DNA of 64,000 nt from Lachnospiraceae bacterium (GCA_017625815.1 JAGAKD010000002.1:1-64000); one strand, 5' to 3'; counted from the first letter of the stretch, positions 6,518-14,724 are shown. Notes: generated from the letters alone by a model not told the origin. Numbers and translations: made by a program.

Positions 6518-6742
6518 TTATATTCCCATCTGAAAATTCAAATTAACTTCTAACTTATCAAATCTACTATCAAAGTTATACTTCTCACAATTCTTTCTTA
6601 AAAACTCAGAACTTTCTATCAGACAATCTTCAATAGAATATTCAGTTTTTATATCCTTTACTTTATCGTCAACTTTAAATAAAAGTTGAAATTCACTTCC
6701 ATCATTACCAACTTCTTCAACATACATTTGAAATTTTCTCAT
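6518..6742 (-). CDS. Hypothetical protein, 74 aa
   Basis: MRKFQMYVEEVGNDGSEFQLLFKVDDK... is a mixed alpha-beta protein right behind the class A promoter at 6781. The leader is short with a weak GTGAGG site. No family recognised. Confidence 0.7.
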   Translation of the reverse strand: MRKFQMYVEEVGNDGSEFQLLFKVDDKVKDIKTEYSIEDCLIESSEFLRKNCEKYNFDSRFDKLEVNLNFQMGI

Positions 6743-6780
6743 AACTTTTACCTCACAGTTATTATTTATTTTCTGTATAT

Positions 6781-6817
6781 ATTATATCATATTTTTATTA
6801 ATTCATGGGCGAGTTGA
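6781..6817 (-). promoter_or_regulatory. Class A promoter, variant box CTCGCC
   Basis: Minus-strand CTCGCC replaces CCCGCC; the 21-nt gap and TATAAT are kept. Confidence 0.7.
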
Positions 6818-6821
6818 TAAA

Positions 6822-6847
6822 ATAAAAAGAGGGACTCAAAATCCTCT
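6822..6847 (-). terminator. Probable terminator
   Basis: AGAGGA / TCCCTCT stem and a TTTTTATTTT tail on the minus strand after the gene at 6860. Confidence 0.6.
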
Positions 6848-6859
6848 CCTATTCTTTAA

Positions 6860-7198
6860 TCAACCCCAACCAATTACAAGAGTTACAGTTCCGGATTTCT
6901 CACCCCAACTCCACTTATAAGCTTCACCTTCTACTTTAACTCCGTTACAGTAGAGAGTGTCGGATACAGTTGTCTGCTTACCACCGTACTTCCAGTCGGT
7001 TTCAGTTTCTACTTCTTCGATATAGAACTTACCGGAAAGTGTTTGGTTCTTACAAGTATCAGTTTCAAAAGGGTGAAGTTGTCCATGACTATCCCAATAG
7101 TATTTAATCCTTACTTTACCTTCAAACTCCCAAACCTTCTCACGACGAGTTTCAGTTCGAAAGTTGATAAGTTCATTTATGCTGATTGTAGTTTCCAT
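6860..7198 (-). CDS. Hypothetical protein, 112 aa
   Basis: Started at the ATG at 7198 (METTISINELINFRTETRREK) because AAGGAGAGGG precedes it; the longer frame runs back through the preceding gene. The protein is rich in aromatic and beta-forming residues (VRIKYYWDSHGQLHPFETDTC, YKWSWGEKSGTVTLVIGWG) and probably a beta-sandwich. Two-gene operon with 7212. Function unknown. Confidence 0.7.
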   Translation of the reverse strand: METTISINELINFRTETRREKVWEFEGKVRIKYYWDSHGQLHPFETDTCKNQTLSGKFYIEEVETETDWKYGGKQTTVSDTLYCNGVKVEGEAYKWSWGEKSGTVTLVIGWG

Positions 7199-7211
7199 AT
7201 TAGCCCTCTCC

Positions 7212-7439
7212 TTATATAAGAATAAGTTCACCGTCTGCAAAAGTCCAGATAGTTTCAAGTTCACCATCAGCATGATAACCAACTATCATATTAATTTCTT
7301 CGAATTCAGGACAGTCCCATCTTTCAAGTCGAACAATAGTGTCACGGACAAGATTGATGTCGTCAGTAACCAAAGGTTCTCTGTCTAGACTCTTAAAATA
7401 ACGGATTTCAAATTTTTCGAATGGCTTTGCCGTTTTCAT
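7212..7439 (-). CDS. Hypothetical protein, 75 aa
   Basis: Started at MKTAKPFEKFEIRYFKS (ATG at 7439) with GAGGTAC before it. The upstream in-frame extension would run through the class A promoter and is not believable. It ends in a beta hairpin (ETIWTFADGELILI). No family. Confidence 0.7.
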   Translation of the reverse strand: MKTAKPFEKFEIRYFKSLDREPLVTDDINLVRDTIVRLERWDCPEFEEINMIVGYHADGELETIWTFADGELILI

Positions 7440-7475
7440 AATTATGTACCTCGTATTTAATATTTTTACATTTAT

Positions 7476-7512
7476 ATTATACCACATTTTTAATAAAAAG
7501 TGGGCGGGTTCA
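7476..7512 (-). promoter_or_regulatory. Class A promoter fused to a terminator
   Basis: AACCCGCC, 21 nt, TATAAT. The box is part of the 3' arm of the terminator hairpin at 7491-7535. Confidence 0.8.
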
Positions 7513-7535
7513 TATAAAAACTCGTCCACTTTTTA
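7491..7535 (-). terminator. Terminator hairpin overlapping promoter
   Basis: Minus-strand AAAAAGTGG-CG-GTT pairs with AAC-CG-CCACTTTTT. The 3' arm contains the class A box and its T run fills the promoter spacer. Confidence 0.75.
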
Positions 7536-7540
7536 TTTAT

Positions 7541-8035
7541 TTAGAGAGGTATTACATCAGAAGGTGGGTTCATTTCCGGCTCTGGATTTTTTTCGTATTC
7601 TTCTGTTTTGTTGTAGAAGCTGGCATCGAAGAAGGACTCAGAACCATCAAACTCTATATTACCACGAGAGAAAGCTGTTTCTACTTTATCTTCTGCTTCG
7701 GTTTCGGATTTAGCATAAACTTTAACAACCTTACGGAAGCTTCCGGTGATTTCCATATAGAAAGGATAGTATGGGGTTTCAGCAAACTTATACTCATAAG
7801 TTTCTTTATCATAGTCACCGGTTTCAGGATTATGAAATTCTCTGGTGAGAGTAAAGCCTTCTTCAGTATAGTCATCTACATAGAACTCTCCCAATATCTT
7901 TGGAGCATCAGCAAGTAGATTGATTTCAAGATTTTCTACGTCTTCCATGTTTCCACAGTGATTAAAAGCCTCAAGTATCTTTTCGAGAGTATCTACTTCC
8001 ATAGTCTTTCTAAATTCAACATATTCTTGTGTCAT
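7541..8035 (-). CDS. Hypothetical protein, 164 aa
   Basis: An acidic 164-residue protein. Residues about 95-125 (FRKVVKVYAKSETEAEDKVETAFSRG) look like the beta-alpha unit found in DpnD/PcfM-type small domains, where a strand is followed by an S/E-rich helix. The C-terminus is Pro-rich (PEPEMNPPSDVIPL). It is the last gene of the unit behind the promoter at 8632. Good AAGGAG site. Function not assigned. Confidence 0.7.
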   Translation of the reverse strand: MTQEYVEFRKTMEVDTLEKILEAFNHCGNMEDVENLEINLLADAPKILGEFYVDDYTEEGFTLTREFHNPETGDYDKETYEYKFAETPYYPFYMEITGSFRKVVKVYAKSETEAEDKVETAFSRGNIEFDGSESFFDASFYNKTEEYEKNPEPEMNPPSDVIPL

Positions 8036-8047
8036 GATTTCTTCTCC

Positions 8048-8368
8048 TTAGTTTAATTTCTTAAAGCCGTCTTTCTCAAGGTCTCTGTAGGTGAACTCTT
8101 CTTTATAGTAGCCACCCATAATATGCTCAGCAATTTCTTGGAAGATGGCAAGTATACTATTTCCATTTACTGATATATGAGATTGTCCGCCACCAACAAA
8201 AGTAATAACGACATATTCTACAAACCAACCGTGTTCCTCATTCTCCCAAACTTCATAAGTAATTTCTTCTACAGAAGTTAATCTACTTCTAGTTTCAAAT
8301 ACCTTACTTAGTTCGAATACAAAGGCTTCTTTCTCTTTATACATTTTAATCTTTTCGTCTCTGATCAT
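8048..8368 (-). CDS. Hypothetical protein, 106 aa
   Basis: MIRDEKIKMYKEKEAFVFELSKVFETRS... with an AGGAGG site. Central strands (WFVEYVVITFVGGGQSHISVNG) and a C-terminal helix. Middle gene of a three-gene unit, nearly touching its neighbours. Not recognised. Confidence 0.7.
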   Translation of the reverse strand: MIRDEKIKMYKEKEAFVFELSKVFETRSRLTSVEEITYEVWENEEHGWFVEYVVITFVGGGQSHISVNGNSILAIFQEIAEHIMGGYYKEEFTYRDLEKDGFKKLN

Positions 8369-8369
8369 T

Positions 8370-8603
8370 TTAGTTTTCCTCCTTCCAAACTTTCATTCCA
8401 GCCGGCTGACCCTTCGTAAAGTAATAAACTTTATAAGTAATAAAGTTCTCATCAACCTCATGGATTGAACAAGTACCATTACTACACCACCAGTCAGCAT
8501 AGTTAGGAACTTCCTTCTTTGCTTCTTCGAGAGTCTCACAAATCTTCTTATAACTAGAACTCCGTTCGCTGTCAGCAGTTCTGATTAAAAAATAACGTTT
8601 CAT
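8370..8603 (-). CDS. Hypothetical protein, 77 aa
   Basis: Started at MKRYFLIRTADSERSS (ATG at 8603) after AAGGAGATAATT. The chain has a strand-helix-strand layout with WWCSNGTCSIHEV in the middle. It lies directly behind its class A promoter. Not recognised. Confidence 0.7.
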   Translation of the reverse strand: MKRYFLIRTADSERSSSYKKICETLEEAKKEVPNYADWWCSNGTCSIHEVDENFITYKVYYFTKGQPAGMKVWKEEN

Positions 8604-8631
8604 AATTATCTCCTTCATTTATTCTGTAATA

Positions 8632-8668
8632 ATTATATCATATTTATTTTAAGTTGTTGGCGGGTTTA
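8632..8668 (-). promoter_or_regulatory. Class A promoter inside the end of the preceding gene
   Basis: AAACCCGCC, 21 nt, TATAAT. The box lies within the last codons of the gene ending at 8644. Confidence 0.8.
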
Positions 8669-8922
8669 GAGTCTTCGGCACTCTTAAACATATTAAGGAA
8701 AAACTGTAAGATAGCCTTATCTTCTTCAGTAGGTTTCTCGTCTTCAAGTTCGTCCTCTTCTTTCTCCTCAGGTTCGAACATTAAGTCAGTAAGTTCATTC
8801 ATATTACACATCTCTTCGACTTCGTCTTCTGACATATACTTGACACACATTCTCACTACCTCAACAGGGTTCAAGGTTCCTTCCTCAACGAGTTCTATAA
8901 GTTTATTAGTATAATCTCTCAT
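8644..8922 (-). CDS. Acidic hypothetical protein, 92 aa
   Basis: A strongly acidic protein (EPEEKEEDELEDEKPTEEDK in the middle) with helical ends, MRDYTNKLIELVEEG at the start. Single gene behind the class A promoter at 8955. It encodes the next promoter's CCCGCC box in its last codons, a tight overlap of coding and control DNA. Function unknown. Confidence 0.7.
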   Translation of the reverse strand: MRDYTNKLIELVEEGTLNPVEVVRMCVKYMSEDEVEEMCNMNELTDLMFEPEEKEEDELEDEKPTEEDKAILQFFLNMFKSAEDSKPANNLK

Positions 8923-8954
8923 AATAATTTCTCCTTAGTTTTAATTACATCTAT

Positions 8955-8991
8955 ATTATAACATATCTTATTACAAAATAGGGCGGGTTAA
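8955..8991 (-). promoter_or_regulatory. Class A promoter
   Basis: TAACCCGCC, 21 nt, TATAAT on the minus strand. Confidence 0.8.
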
Positions 8992-8997
8992 AATAAA

Positions 8998-9027
8998 AAT
9001 ACCTGATAATTTTCTATCAGGTATTTT
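8998..9027 (-). terminator. Rho-independent terminator of the nrd operon
   Basis: AAAATACCTGATA / TATCAGGTATTTTT hairpin on the minus strand. Confidence 0.85.
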
Positions 9028-9038
9028 AATGTCTTTGT

Positions 9039-9236
9039 TTAATCGTTAGTAAAAATATACAGTCCGCAATGGCACTCACCCTCAATACCTTGTTCTATCT
9101 GGTCTCTAAAAGCTTTACACATACACTTGGTATCTTCTGTCCACTCAATAGCACATGGGCAATGTCCCTCAGCAGCTTTGATAGCGGAACGTATCTCACT
9201 TACTAACTCTTTATCTGAATTAATCGTTACTTTCAT
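9039..9236 (-). CDS. Ferredoxin-thioredoxin reductase-like iron-sulfur protein
   Basis: A 65-residue protein started at MKVTINSDKELV (ATG at 9236). It carries the three cysteine pairs of the FTR catalytic (beta) subunit: CPC at 26-28, CMC at 38-40 and CHCGLY at 55-60. The family binds a 4Fe-4S cluster next to a redox-active disulfide and passes ferredoxin electrons to thioredoxin-like proteins. It is the last gene of nrdH-nrdD-nrdG and touches nrdG. I infer that it re-reduces NrdH or NrdD. A ferredoxin:disulfide reductase, NrdH, class III NrdD route is known from Methanosarcina barkeri. The protein is shorter than plant FTR-beta. Confidence 0.75.
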   Translation of the reverse strand: MKVTINSDKELVSEIRSAIKAAEGHCPCAIEWTEDTKCMCKAFRDQIEQGIEGECHCGLYIFTND

Positions 9237-9237
9237 C

Positions 9238-9723
9238 TTATCCCTCTCTATAGTCTCTGGCATATTGATTGTCACTGATTAGGTTAACTCCAAGTACTGG
9301 GTCATAATGGGATTTCTGTCCGGGAACAAATCTTCCGAACTTAACAATAATCCCATTCGACACAAAACATTTCACTTGGTCTAAAGTAAGTTCACTTTCA
9401 GTGTATCCCGTGTAGATCACGATCGGATCTGAGGATCTCTCTCTAAACTTAGTGATGAACTCACTTAGGTCTTCCCAAGTATCCAAAGGTTCCATCCCAC
9501 CAAAAACTACTGCCTGCGAAATTGGGTTGGTTTCGTATCTCTCTATCAGTTTCTCTACCGGAATATCTATCGGTGCTGCCTGATATAGAGAGCAGTTCTG
9601 GCAGGTCTCAAGTGGTAATCCTTGTTCAGTACAGCACTTGAAGGTGCAGCTTGGCATACCAATTAACATCGCAGGAACTTTATAATTAGTGAAGTTTTCA
9701 TCTTCAAGTGCTTTTATGATCAT
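9238..9723 (-). CDS. nrdG: Anaerobic RNR activating enzyme, radical SAM
   Basis: A 161-residue NrdG-type activase that would use S-adenosylmethionine and a 4Fe-4S cluster to make the glycyl radical on NrdD. The cluster site is atypical: SCTFKCC near residues 25-31, then TCQNC near 40-44, instead of the plain CxxxCxxC. This matches a variant group in gut Firmicutes and their phages as I remember it. Later motifs VVFGGMEPL (SAM-binding GG-x-E-P), YTGY and VKFGRFVPGQ agree with the family. It follows the second nrdD exon and touches the FTR-like gene. GGGAGAC site. Confidence 0.8.
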   Translation of the reverse strand: MIIKALEDENFTNYKVPAMLIGMPSCTFKCCTEQGLPLETCQNCSLYQAAPIDIPVEKLIERYETNPISQAVVFGGMEPLDTWEDLSEFITKFRERSSDPIVIYTGYTESELTLDQVKCFVSNGIIVKFGRFVPGQKSHYDPVLGVNLISDNQYARDYREG

Positions 9724-9744
9724 GTTAATCGCCGTCTCCCATAA

Positions 9745-12700
9745 TTAGTCTCCTATAACTGATGTCTCTCCACGCATTCTGGCAAGTTCATACCACTCAC
9801 GCGCTGAGAACTCTTTCTTTCTCTCAGATGAGTAGGAATTACTCGGGGTTAAGAAACCTACTACTCTCTGGTAAGTATCATAAACAGGTTCGCCACAAAC
9901 TGGGCAAGTATCAGTACCAACGAAACCATGGTGATTTCGGCATACGTTAATTCTAGTGTTGAAACAGAAATAGATAACTCCCTCAGAAGCTATATAGTTA
10001 AGCATGAACCATGCTTCTTCCTTACTTGCGAAGTTACTCTCTAAGTTAATGTGGGCAATAGCTCCACCAGAACACTTGTTATCCAAGATAGCAGCGGTTC
10101 TGACCTTTTCTTTTATAGTGCACTTAGAAGTGAGTGGGATCCACTGGTTACTGTAGATCTCGTAATCCTTTACATCGAAGAGGAACCTGTCTTTAGCAGC
10201 AAGTTTAACTGCAGCTTGTTCGGCCATTCTGTTACTTTAATGACCAACTTATACTTTTAATCTCGCTTCATCTTTGAAGCGGATATTAAACTGTTTAATA
10301 ATTTGTGGGTTGTCTCTCAAGAACCTCTTGTATTGTCTTGTATCAAACTTAATGTCTGAGTCATAACAAAGTTTAAAGTTTAAGTTGTGGGCTCTACAAT
10401 ACTCTTGTGCAGCATTCATCTCACTTTCGAAGCGAATGTCATCATTATATCGTAGGTGGTCTTGAGGTTTAAATTCTATTAACCACTGATTATTGATTAG
10501 AACATCTGGAGTATAATGACTTGACTCAGTTAGCTTAATCTGGAAAGGCTCTAATTCATAGGTCTGAACTCTTGTATCTGTTTCAATAAGTGTTAGATAG
10601 TTAAGTTCAAGCAAGCTTCTAAAGTAGAAATCCTTGTTCATCTTTGCTGAGTAGAAGTATCCCTGAATTCCTCGACCCATCTTAGCAGTATCATAACAGC
10701 CACGTTTCCATGCGTCTGAGTATTTCTTAGGGTCCATTACTATCTCACCAGAAGCATGTTTTCTTTTAAGTGTCTCTGAAATCTTCTGTTTTATTTCTGG
10801 TGTTCTAATATAACCAACCGGAACATCATCTTTATGAGCGTCACGAAGCTTAGCTCTTCGCTCTTCACTAAACTTTGTTGAGTAGGAAGAGTTACGACGA
10901 CCGGTATTATTATTGGTTTTAACTGGCAAAGTCTTTAGCAATTTATTTACTTGATGATATTTCATATCAAATAATGCCGCAATCTCTCCGATACACAAAT
11001 GATAGTCGTCAAAGAGTGAAAGTATTATTGCAGGATCCTTTGCTTTAGCACCCTTAATAAGTTTCGGATCTTCAATAATCAATTGTGGCTTAGTATAGTG
11101 ATTAACTACTATTCTATCATCTTCAATAAATATTTCACCAAATACTTTGTGTGTTGAACTTTTACAAATCATAATAAGTACCTCTTAAATATCATATAAG
11201 CTTGGGATACACCCGACATTTAATTTAGCACTTAATCTTAAACAATTTTTATAAATTGGCGGAAGAGGTTCTTCAATAAGTGTCTTTACACTTGACCTCC
11301 TCTCTCGGGCTTCAGTTCGATTATACCCGAGGTCAGACTTTCGCACCCTCATCAGTAATGAGGTTCTATCATTAAGTCGTTCACGCTACCATTACGCTTG
11401 CGCCTTGTTATCCGTCTCCGGAACTTCAAGTCAATTAGATAGAATTTTTCTAAAGCGGTTTATGTCTTATGCCGCTTCGTGCCCACACACTTTAGGCACA
11501 CTTTCGATGTTGAAAGAATACTCTGTAGTAAAGTTATCCTTGATGTCGTTCAGGATGTCAAATATATCAGTCGCAAAGTTAATACCGGCTTCTGAGTAGT
11601 ACTTGTTACCGAACTCATCAGTATCGATGTATCCGAATTTCTCCATGAGTTCATACAGTCCAAGAATACCAATAGTGCAATACTGCTTATCCAGTTCTAC
11701 TCCACCATCGCAGTAGTTAGGAAGAAGCCCTTTTTCGATATTTCTCTTAATGATATGTCTTACGCGGTCTAGAACCTTACAACAGAGTAGAGTTCTCTTC
11801 TTTAGTAAGCTTAAGTATTTCTTCGCGGATACATCTTCGCCAAGTTCGTAGAACATATGTACTAAGTTGATAGTATTAACCTTGATAGATCCAATAGATA
11901 GAGCAGTTCCACCGATAGAGTTAATAAACCCTTTAAGTTTAGAAGTATCTGATAGCAAACGACAGCAGTTACTTAGGGTTGTTACATCGTTACTCATGAA
12001 GAAGTTACTATCATTCCACTTAGTGTTATGATCTGAACACCATCTAGCGAAGTCGTTATCTTCGAAGATGTTAAACTCTTTGGTTCTGAACATTTCAGCG
12101 TATTCTTCGGGGGTGATGTCTGACCTCTTTAGTAGTGAGTAAGTGAGAACAGGGAAAGTAAACATATTTTCCTCACGGATCTCAGAAACAACTTCCATGA
12201 AGATCTTCTCATGATCTATGAACTCATCAATAGAGTCTAGTGCGAAAGTATCATCAGGGAAGATGAGTCCACCGAAGAGTGCAGAGTAGTAATGTCTGTC
12301 GAAGATGGAAACATTAACGAAAGCAGTTTGGTCTATCCTCATAAATGGTTGGTTAAGTCTGTATATAAACTTCTGGAAGTTCTGTTTTAGGTAGTAAATA
12401 GGATCTTTCATGTAGTATCCACTCTCTATATCCTTTTTCCAGAAGTAGAATGTCCATACTAAAATATTAGGAATTCCCACGGCGCCAGATGATCTGTTTG
12501 CCATGAAAGAAATGTACTCAACTACATTATCCAAGAAAGTAGTTAAATGTTTTGGGGGTTGGTAGTTATAATCCTTTAGGAAGAATAATCCCTCTCTAGC
12601 TAGACGACCTAGGTCATAAGCGTAGCAATATGGGATATAAGAAGTAGAGGGGAAGTCATGAAGATAAAATCCACCAGTGTATTCTGTCTCTAGCCACTCT

Positions 12701-13002
12701 TTAGCAGTCTTAAGTCCGTACTCTTTCTTAATCTCATGGAAGATCTTGTTTGCGGCTATTACTTTATCTATTGACTTTCCTTTTTCGTTTCTGAATGAAG
12801 CAATGTCTTTACTGTGAACATTGGCATTGGCATCGATAGTTACGTCTGCAACATTCTTGTCTACAAACGCATCAATAAAATCTGAGAAATTCATCTGAGA
12901 ATTATGAATTCCATTTAGTGTTTCGAAATCCTCGCCGTACTTCTCTCTAAGCATGGAGAGGGTTCTCTCAAAGTCTTTGTTAAACTTAAGATTAATTTCC
13001 AT
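9745..13002 (-). CDS. nrdD: Class III anaerobic ribonucleotide reductase, split by a group I intron
   Basis: Two exons: 13002 to 11494 (503 codons) and 10224 to 9745 (159 codons plus stop), giving 662 residues. The enzyme reduces ribonucleoside triphosphates to deoxy forms without oxygen. Exon 1 has SNCCRLLSD, the active-site cysteine region, and GSIKVNTINLVHM. Exon 2 has the glycyl-radical loop RVVGFLTP and a zinc site (C-x-NHH, then CPVCG). I see no VxKRxG ATP cone at the N-terminus, so overall allosteric control by that domain may be missing. Read without splicing, exon 1 would end ...VPKVCGHEAA and exon 2 could start at a false ATG. The joined sequence reads NIESVP-AEQAAVKLA, which fits the family. 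Second gene of the operon, 3 nt after nrdH. Confidence 0.88.
10249..11172 (-). CDS. Intron-encoded PD-(D/E)xK homing endonuclease
   Basis: A 307-residue protein inside the nrdD intron. Domains in order: a helix-turn-helix (about 55-85, CIGEIAALFDMKYHQVNKLLK), two NUMOD3-like DNA-binding repeats (about 100-140, SEERRAKLRDAHK and TPEIKQKISETLKRKH), then a nuclease domain. This last has E189 in FRSLLELNYL, the pair PD at 222-223 (HYTPDVL) and E-x-K at 233-235 (LIEFKPQ), resembling TnsA-like and Vsr-like nucleases more than GIY-YIG or LAGLIDADG enzymes. It would cut intronless nrdD and copy the intron in. A late-type box lies upstream at 11221, as for T4 I-TevI. Confidence 0.8.
   Translation of the reverse strand: MICKSSTHKVFGEIFIEDDRIVVNHYTKPQLIIEDPKLIKGAKAKDPAIILSLFDDYHLCIGEIAALFDMKYHQVNKLLKTLPVKTNNNTGRRNSSYSTKFSEERRAKLRDAHKDDVPVGYIRTPEIKQKISETLKRKHASGEIVMDPKKYSDAWKRGCYDTAKMGRGIQGYFYSAKMNKDFYFRSLLELNYLTLIETDTRVQTYELEPFQIKLTESSHYTPDVLINNQWLIEFKPQDHLRYNDDIRFESEMNAAQEYCRAHNLNFKLCYDSDIKFDTRQYKRFLRDNPQIIKQFNIRFKDEARLKV
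11221..11235 (-). promoter_or_regulatory. Late-type promoter inside the intron
   Basis: Minus-strand GTGCTAAATTAA, 49 nt before the endonuclease ATG. It would express the endonuclease independently of nrdD. Confidence 0.55.
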
Positions 13003-13004
13003 AA

Positions 13005-13226
13005 TTAGTTTTCCTTTCTTGTCTGTGAGTTAATCCAATTGTTAGCTGCCACTAGATCAAGAAGCTCACCATTCACTTCAAGTATTGGTGCTTGCTTAAT
13101 CCCTCTCTCGGCCATAGCAGTCATATCTTCGCACTTCTCGTACTCAATTCCTGCTTTATCCAGCTTAACCATTAGAACCTTACATCTAGGGCAAGTAGGT
13201 GTCTTATACAAAGTTACCTTATCCAT
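13005..13226 (-). CDS. nrdH: NrdH-like glutaredoxin
   Basis: A 73-residue thioredoxin-fold protein: VTLYKTPTCPRCKVL with the CPRC redox site at 12-15, the cis-Pro loop QAPIL near 46-50 and a C-terminal helix. It stands 3 nt before nrdD, which suggests it is the direct reductant of this class III enzyme rather than formate. AAGGAG site. It has a late-type box (13262-13270) and an upstream palindrome-covered promoter (13363-13389), so the operon can be read at two stages. Confidence 0.85.
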   Translation of the reverse strand: MDKVTLYKTPTCPRCKVLMVKLDKAGIEYEKCEDMTAMAERGIKQAPILEVNGELLDLVAANNWINSQTRKEN

Positions 13227-13261
13227 AAGTTTCTCCTTATATTTAATTTTTGGGGTGCATT

Positions 13262-13275
13262 TAATTTAGCTTAAA
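13262..13275 (-). promoter_or_regulatory. Late-type promoter of the nrd operon
   Basis: Minus-strand AAGCTAAATTAA placed after the terminator at 13281-13313, so transcripts from it reach nrdH freely. Confidence 0.55.
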
Positions 13276-13280
13276 ATAAA

Positions 13281-13313
13281 TAAAAACCGGAAGGCTTTTT
13301 ACCCTCCGGTTTA
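13281..13313 (-). terminator. Rho-independent terminator between promoter and nrdH
   Basis: Stem AAACCGGAGGG / CCTTCCGGTTT with a TTTTTATTTATTTT tail on the minus strand. It ends the upstream unit and would also cut a short RNA from the promoter at 13363. Confidence 0.8.
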
Positions 13314-13362
13314 ATTTTTTGGTTGATAATTTGCCTACGATTTTATTGTTTTTCCCTATAAT

Positions 13363-13389
13363 ATTATACAATGAAATCATGCAAATTTC
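13363..13389 (-). promoter_or_regulatory. Promoter with GAAAT-N7-ATTTC element in the -35 zone
   Basis: Minus-strand GAAATTTGCATGATTTC, 4 nt, TATAAT. The 17-bp palindromic element covers the -35 zone as an operator would. Confidence 0.6.
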
Positions 13390-13624
13390 AAATATAAACT
13401 TTTCTAAAGTCTGAGAAATATATTCCTACCCCATCCAAGAACATAAAGTATTTCTCAGATAGTTTAGTTCGTGTAATTACTACTTTTTCAAATCTTGCTC
13501 TTCCCAAAGTCCCGGGATACAAGCCACCAACTGACTCTCCTCGATGATTTAGTAGTAAAACTACTTTAATCTTCGGCTCGGCAGTAGCTTCAAGAATTTC
13601 ATCTCGGATTACTAAATCTTCCAA
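13388..13624 (-). CDS. Hypothetical protein, 78 aa, TTG start
   Basis: The frame begins with TTG at 13624, just after the stop of the preceding gene, with GAGAGGA upstream in that gene; no usable ATG exists. The protein has strands KIKVVLLLNHRGESVGGLYPGT and ends YFSDFRKVYI. Coupled second gene of a two-gene unit. Not recognised. Confidence 0.65.
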   Translation of the reverse strand: MEDLVIRDEILEATAEPKIKVVLLLNHRGESVGGLYPGTLGRARFEKVVITRTKLSEKYFMFLDGVGIYFSDFRKVYI

Positions 13625-13625
13625 C

Positions 13626-14006
13626 TTAAGCGTCCTCTCTGTCGTCTCCCATAAGAGCTGACACCATTCTAGAAGGATTAAGACCTATATAATCTCGGTA
13701 TTCTTTCATCATGTCGAATAGAATATTATACTCTCCAGTATAGAAATCCTCTATCCGTTTCATTTCCTTGTAGTTCAACAGGAACGAAAGATTTGGAACC
13801 CCATTCTTTATAGAATTACGATAATTCTTAAGCATTGCCTTTCGGCCATTCTGGGCTCCTTTAATGAACTTTGCTATAGCACTTTGCATTTCGCCGGCTA
13901 CTTTATAAGTTGGCCAATTTCGTATCTTCTCGGGCTCCATATGCTTGCCTGAATGTGCTCTTTCTATTAGCTTTTCTACAATTTCCTGTTTTTCATTTTG
14001 TTCCAT
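13626..14006 (-). CDS. Hypothetical protein, 126 aa
   Basis: A basic, mainly helical protein (MEQNEKQEIVEKLIERAHSGKHMEPEKIRNWPTYKVAG..., KGAQNGRKAMLKNYRNSIKNG). Basic helices suggest nucleic-acid binding, without a specific motif. Its ribosome site lies in an imperfect copy of the Shine-Dalgarno hairpin element (GAAATCTCC on the plus strand). Class A promoter at 14068. Confidence 0.7.
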   Translation of the reverse strand: MEQNEKQEIVEKLIERAHSGKHMEPEKIRNWPTYKVAGEMQSAIAKFIKGAQNGRKAMLKNYRNSIKNGVPNLSFLLNYKEMKRIEDFYTGEYNILFDMMKEYRDYIGLNPSRMVSALMGDDREDA

Positions 14007-14067
14007 GATGAAATCTCCTAAATTACATTTTATTTTTTCACTTTCTTATATTATATTTTACGATATA

Positions 14068-14104
14068 ATTATATCAAATTTTTCTCAGGTAGGTGGCGGG
14101 TTAA
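14068..14104 (-). promoter_or_regulatory. Class A promoter
   Basis: TTAACCCGCC, 21 nt, TATAAT on the minus strand. Confidence 0.8.
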
Positions 14105-14121
14105 TTAGAAATGTTGCTAAC

Positions 14122-14688
14122 TTAATAACAATATTCCAATATACCACCAGAAACTTTGTGATAATTACCTTCGTCAATAATATCTTTACCATAAGACTCA
14201 AAGTCGAAGTAATTCTCTAAATATCCTATATCAATTCCTTCATTCTTAAATTTATCAATTCCGAAATCCCTCTCGACGTTCCAAGAACTTGAGTAGTCAT
14301 AGAAACAGAAGTAGTCTACCCAGTTCTCACCGTGTTGGTCTACAAAGTCTGACCACTCACTAAAACCAAGTGCTTCTATAACTGCTTCAGCAAGGTCATA
14401 ATATTTATCATTGTAAAGTATTCCCGACTCTTTGATAGTTGTAAAGAAATCAGCAGGACTCATATAATCCCAATTAACGTTACAGTCTATAAACTCAATG
14501 TCTTGAACAAACAACTCTTCGTCAATTCCTTCAAGGTCAAATCCTTGTTTCTCAAGTTCTTCAACTACTTCGTCCCAGTCATCAAAGTCATCAAAGTCAA
14601 TCCACTTTGAACCCATTGCTTTACTGTTACAAGCATTATAGCTTCCCCAAGAACCTACGACCATTCTGATTTTATTTGTTGCTTCCAT
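14122..14688 (-). CDS. ardA: ArdA-type antirestriction protein
   Basis: A 188-residue, very acidic protein. The start, IRMVVGSWGSYNACNSKAMGSKWIDF, is the ArdA N-terminal signature (G-T/S-W-x-x-YN ... WIDL). The middle and end (FDFESYGKDIID, GGILEY) match the family's C-terminal domain. ArdA proteins are dimeric DNA mimics that block type I restriction enzymes. The family's usual length is about 165-190 residues, so it is complete. I chose MEATNKIRMVV (ATG at 14688) because GAGGG precedes it. It has its own class A promoter at 14725. Confidence 0.85.
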   Translation of the reverse strand: MEATNKIRMVVGSWGSYNACNSKAMGSKWIDFDDFDDWDEVVEELEKQGFDLEGIDEELFVQDIEFIDCNVNWDYMSPADFFTTIKESGILYNDKYYDLAEAVIEALGFSEWSDFVDQHGENWVDYFCFYDYSSSWNVERDFGIDKFKNEGIDIGYLENYFDFESYGKDIIDEGNYHKVSGGILEYCY

Positions 14689-14724
14689 TTTTATGTACCC
14701 TCTCATAATTTTAATTACATATAT

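Larger units (their letters stand above)
10225..11493 (-). other. Group I intron in nrdD
   Basis: A 1269-nt insertion. The 5' exon ends GTGCCT and pairs with the guide GGGCAC in the intron, giving a 6-bp P1 with the conserved U.G pair at the splice site. The intron ends in G just before GCCGAACAAG. The catalytic core should lie in the 300 nt between 11493 and 11180, which has several GC-rich pairing segments. The homing endonuclease is near the 3' end. Confidence 0.85.

Noticed and set aside
9745..10227. Separate 160-residue gene
   Set aside because: It is the second exon of nrdD; the ATG overlaps the intron end by chance and no ribosome site precedes it.
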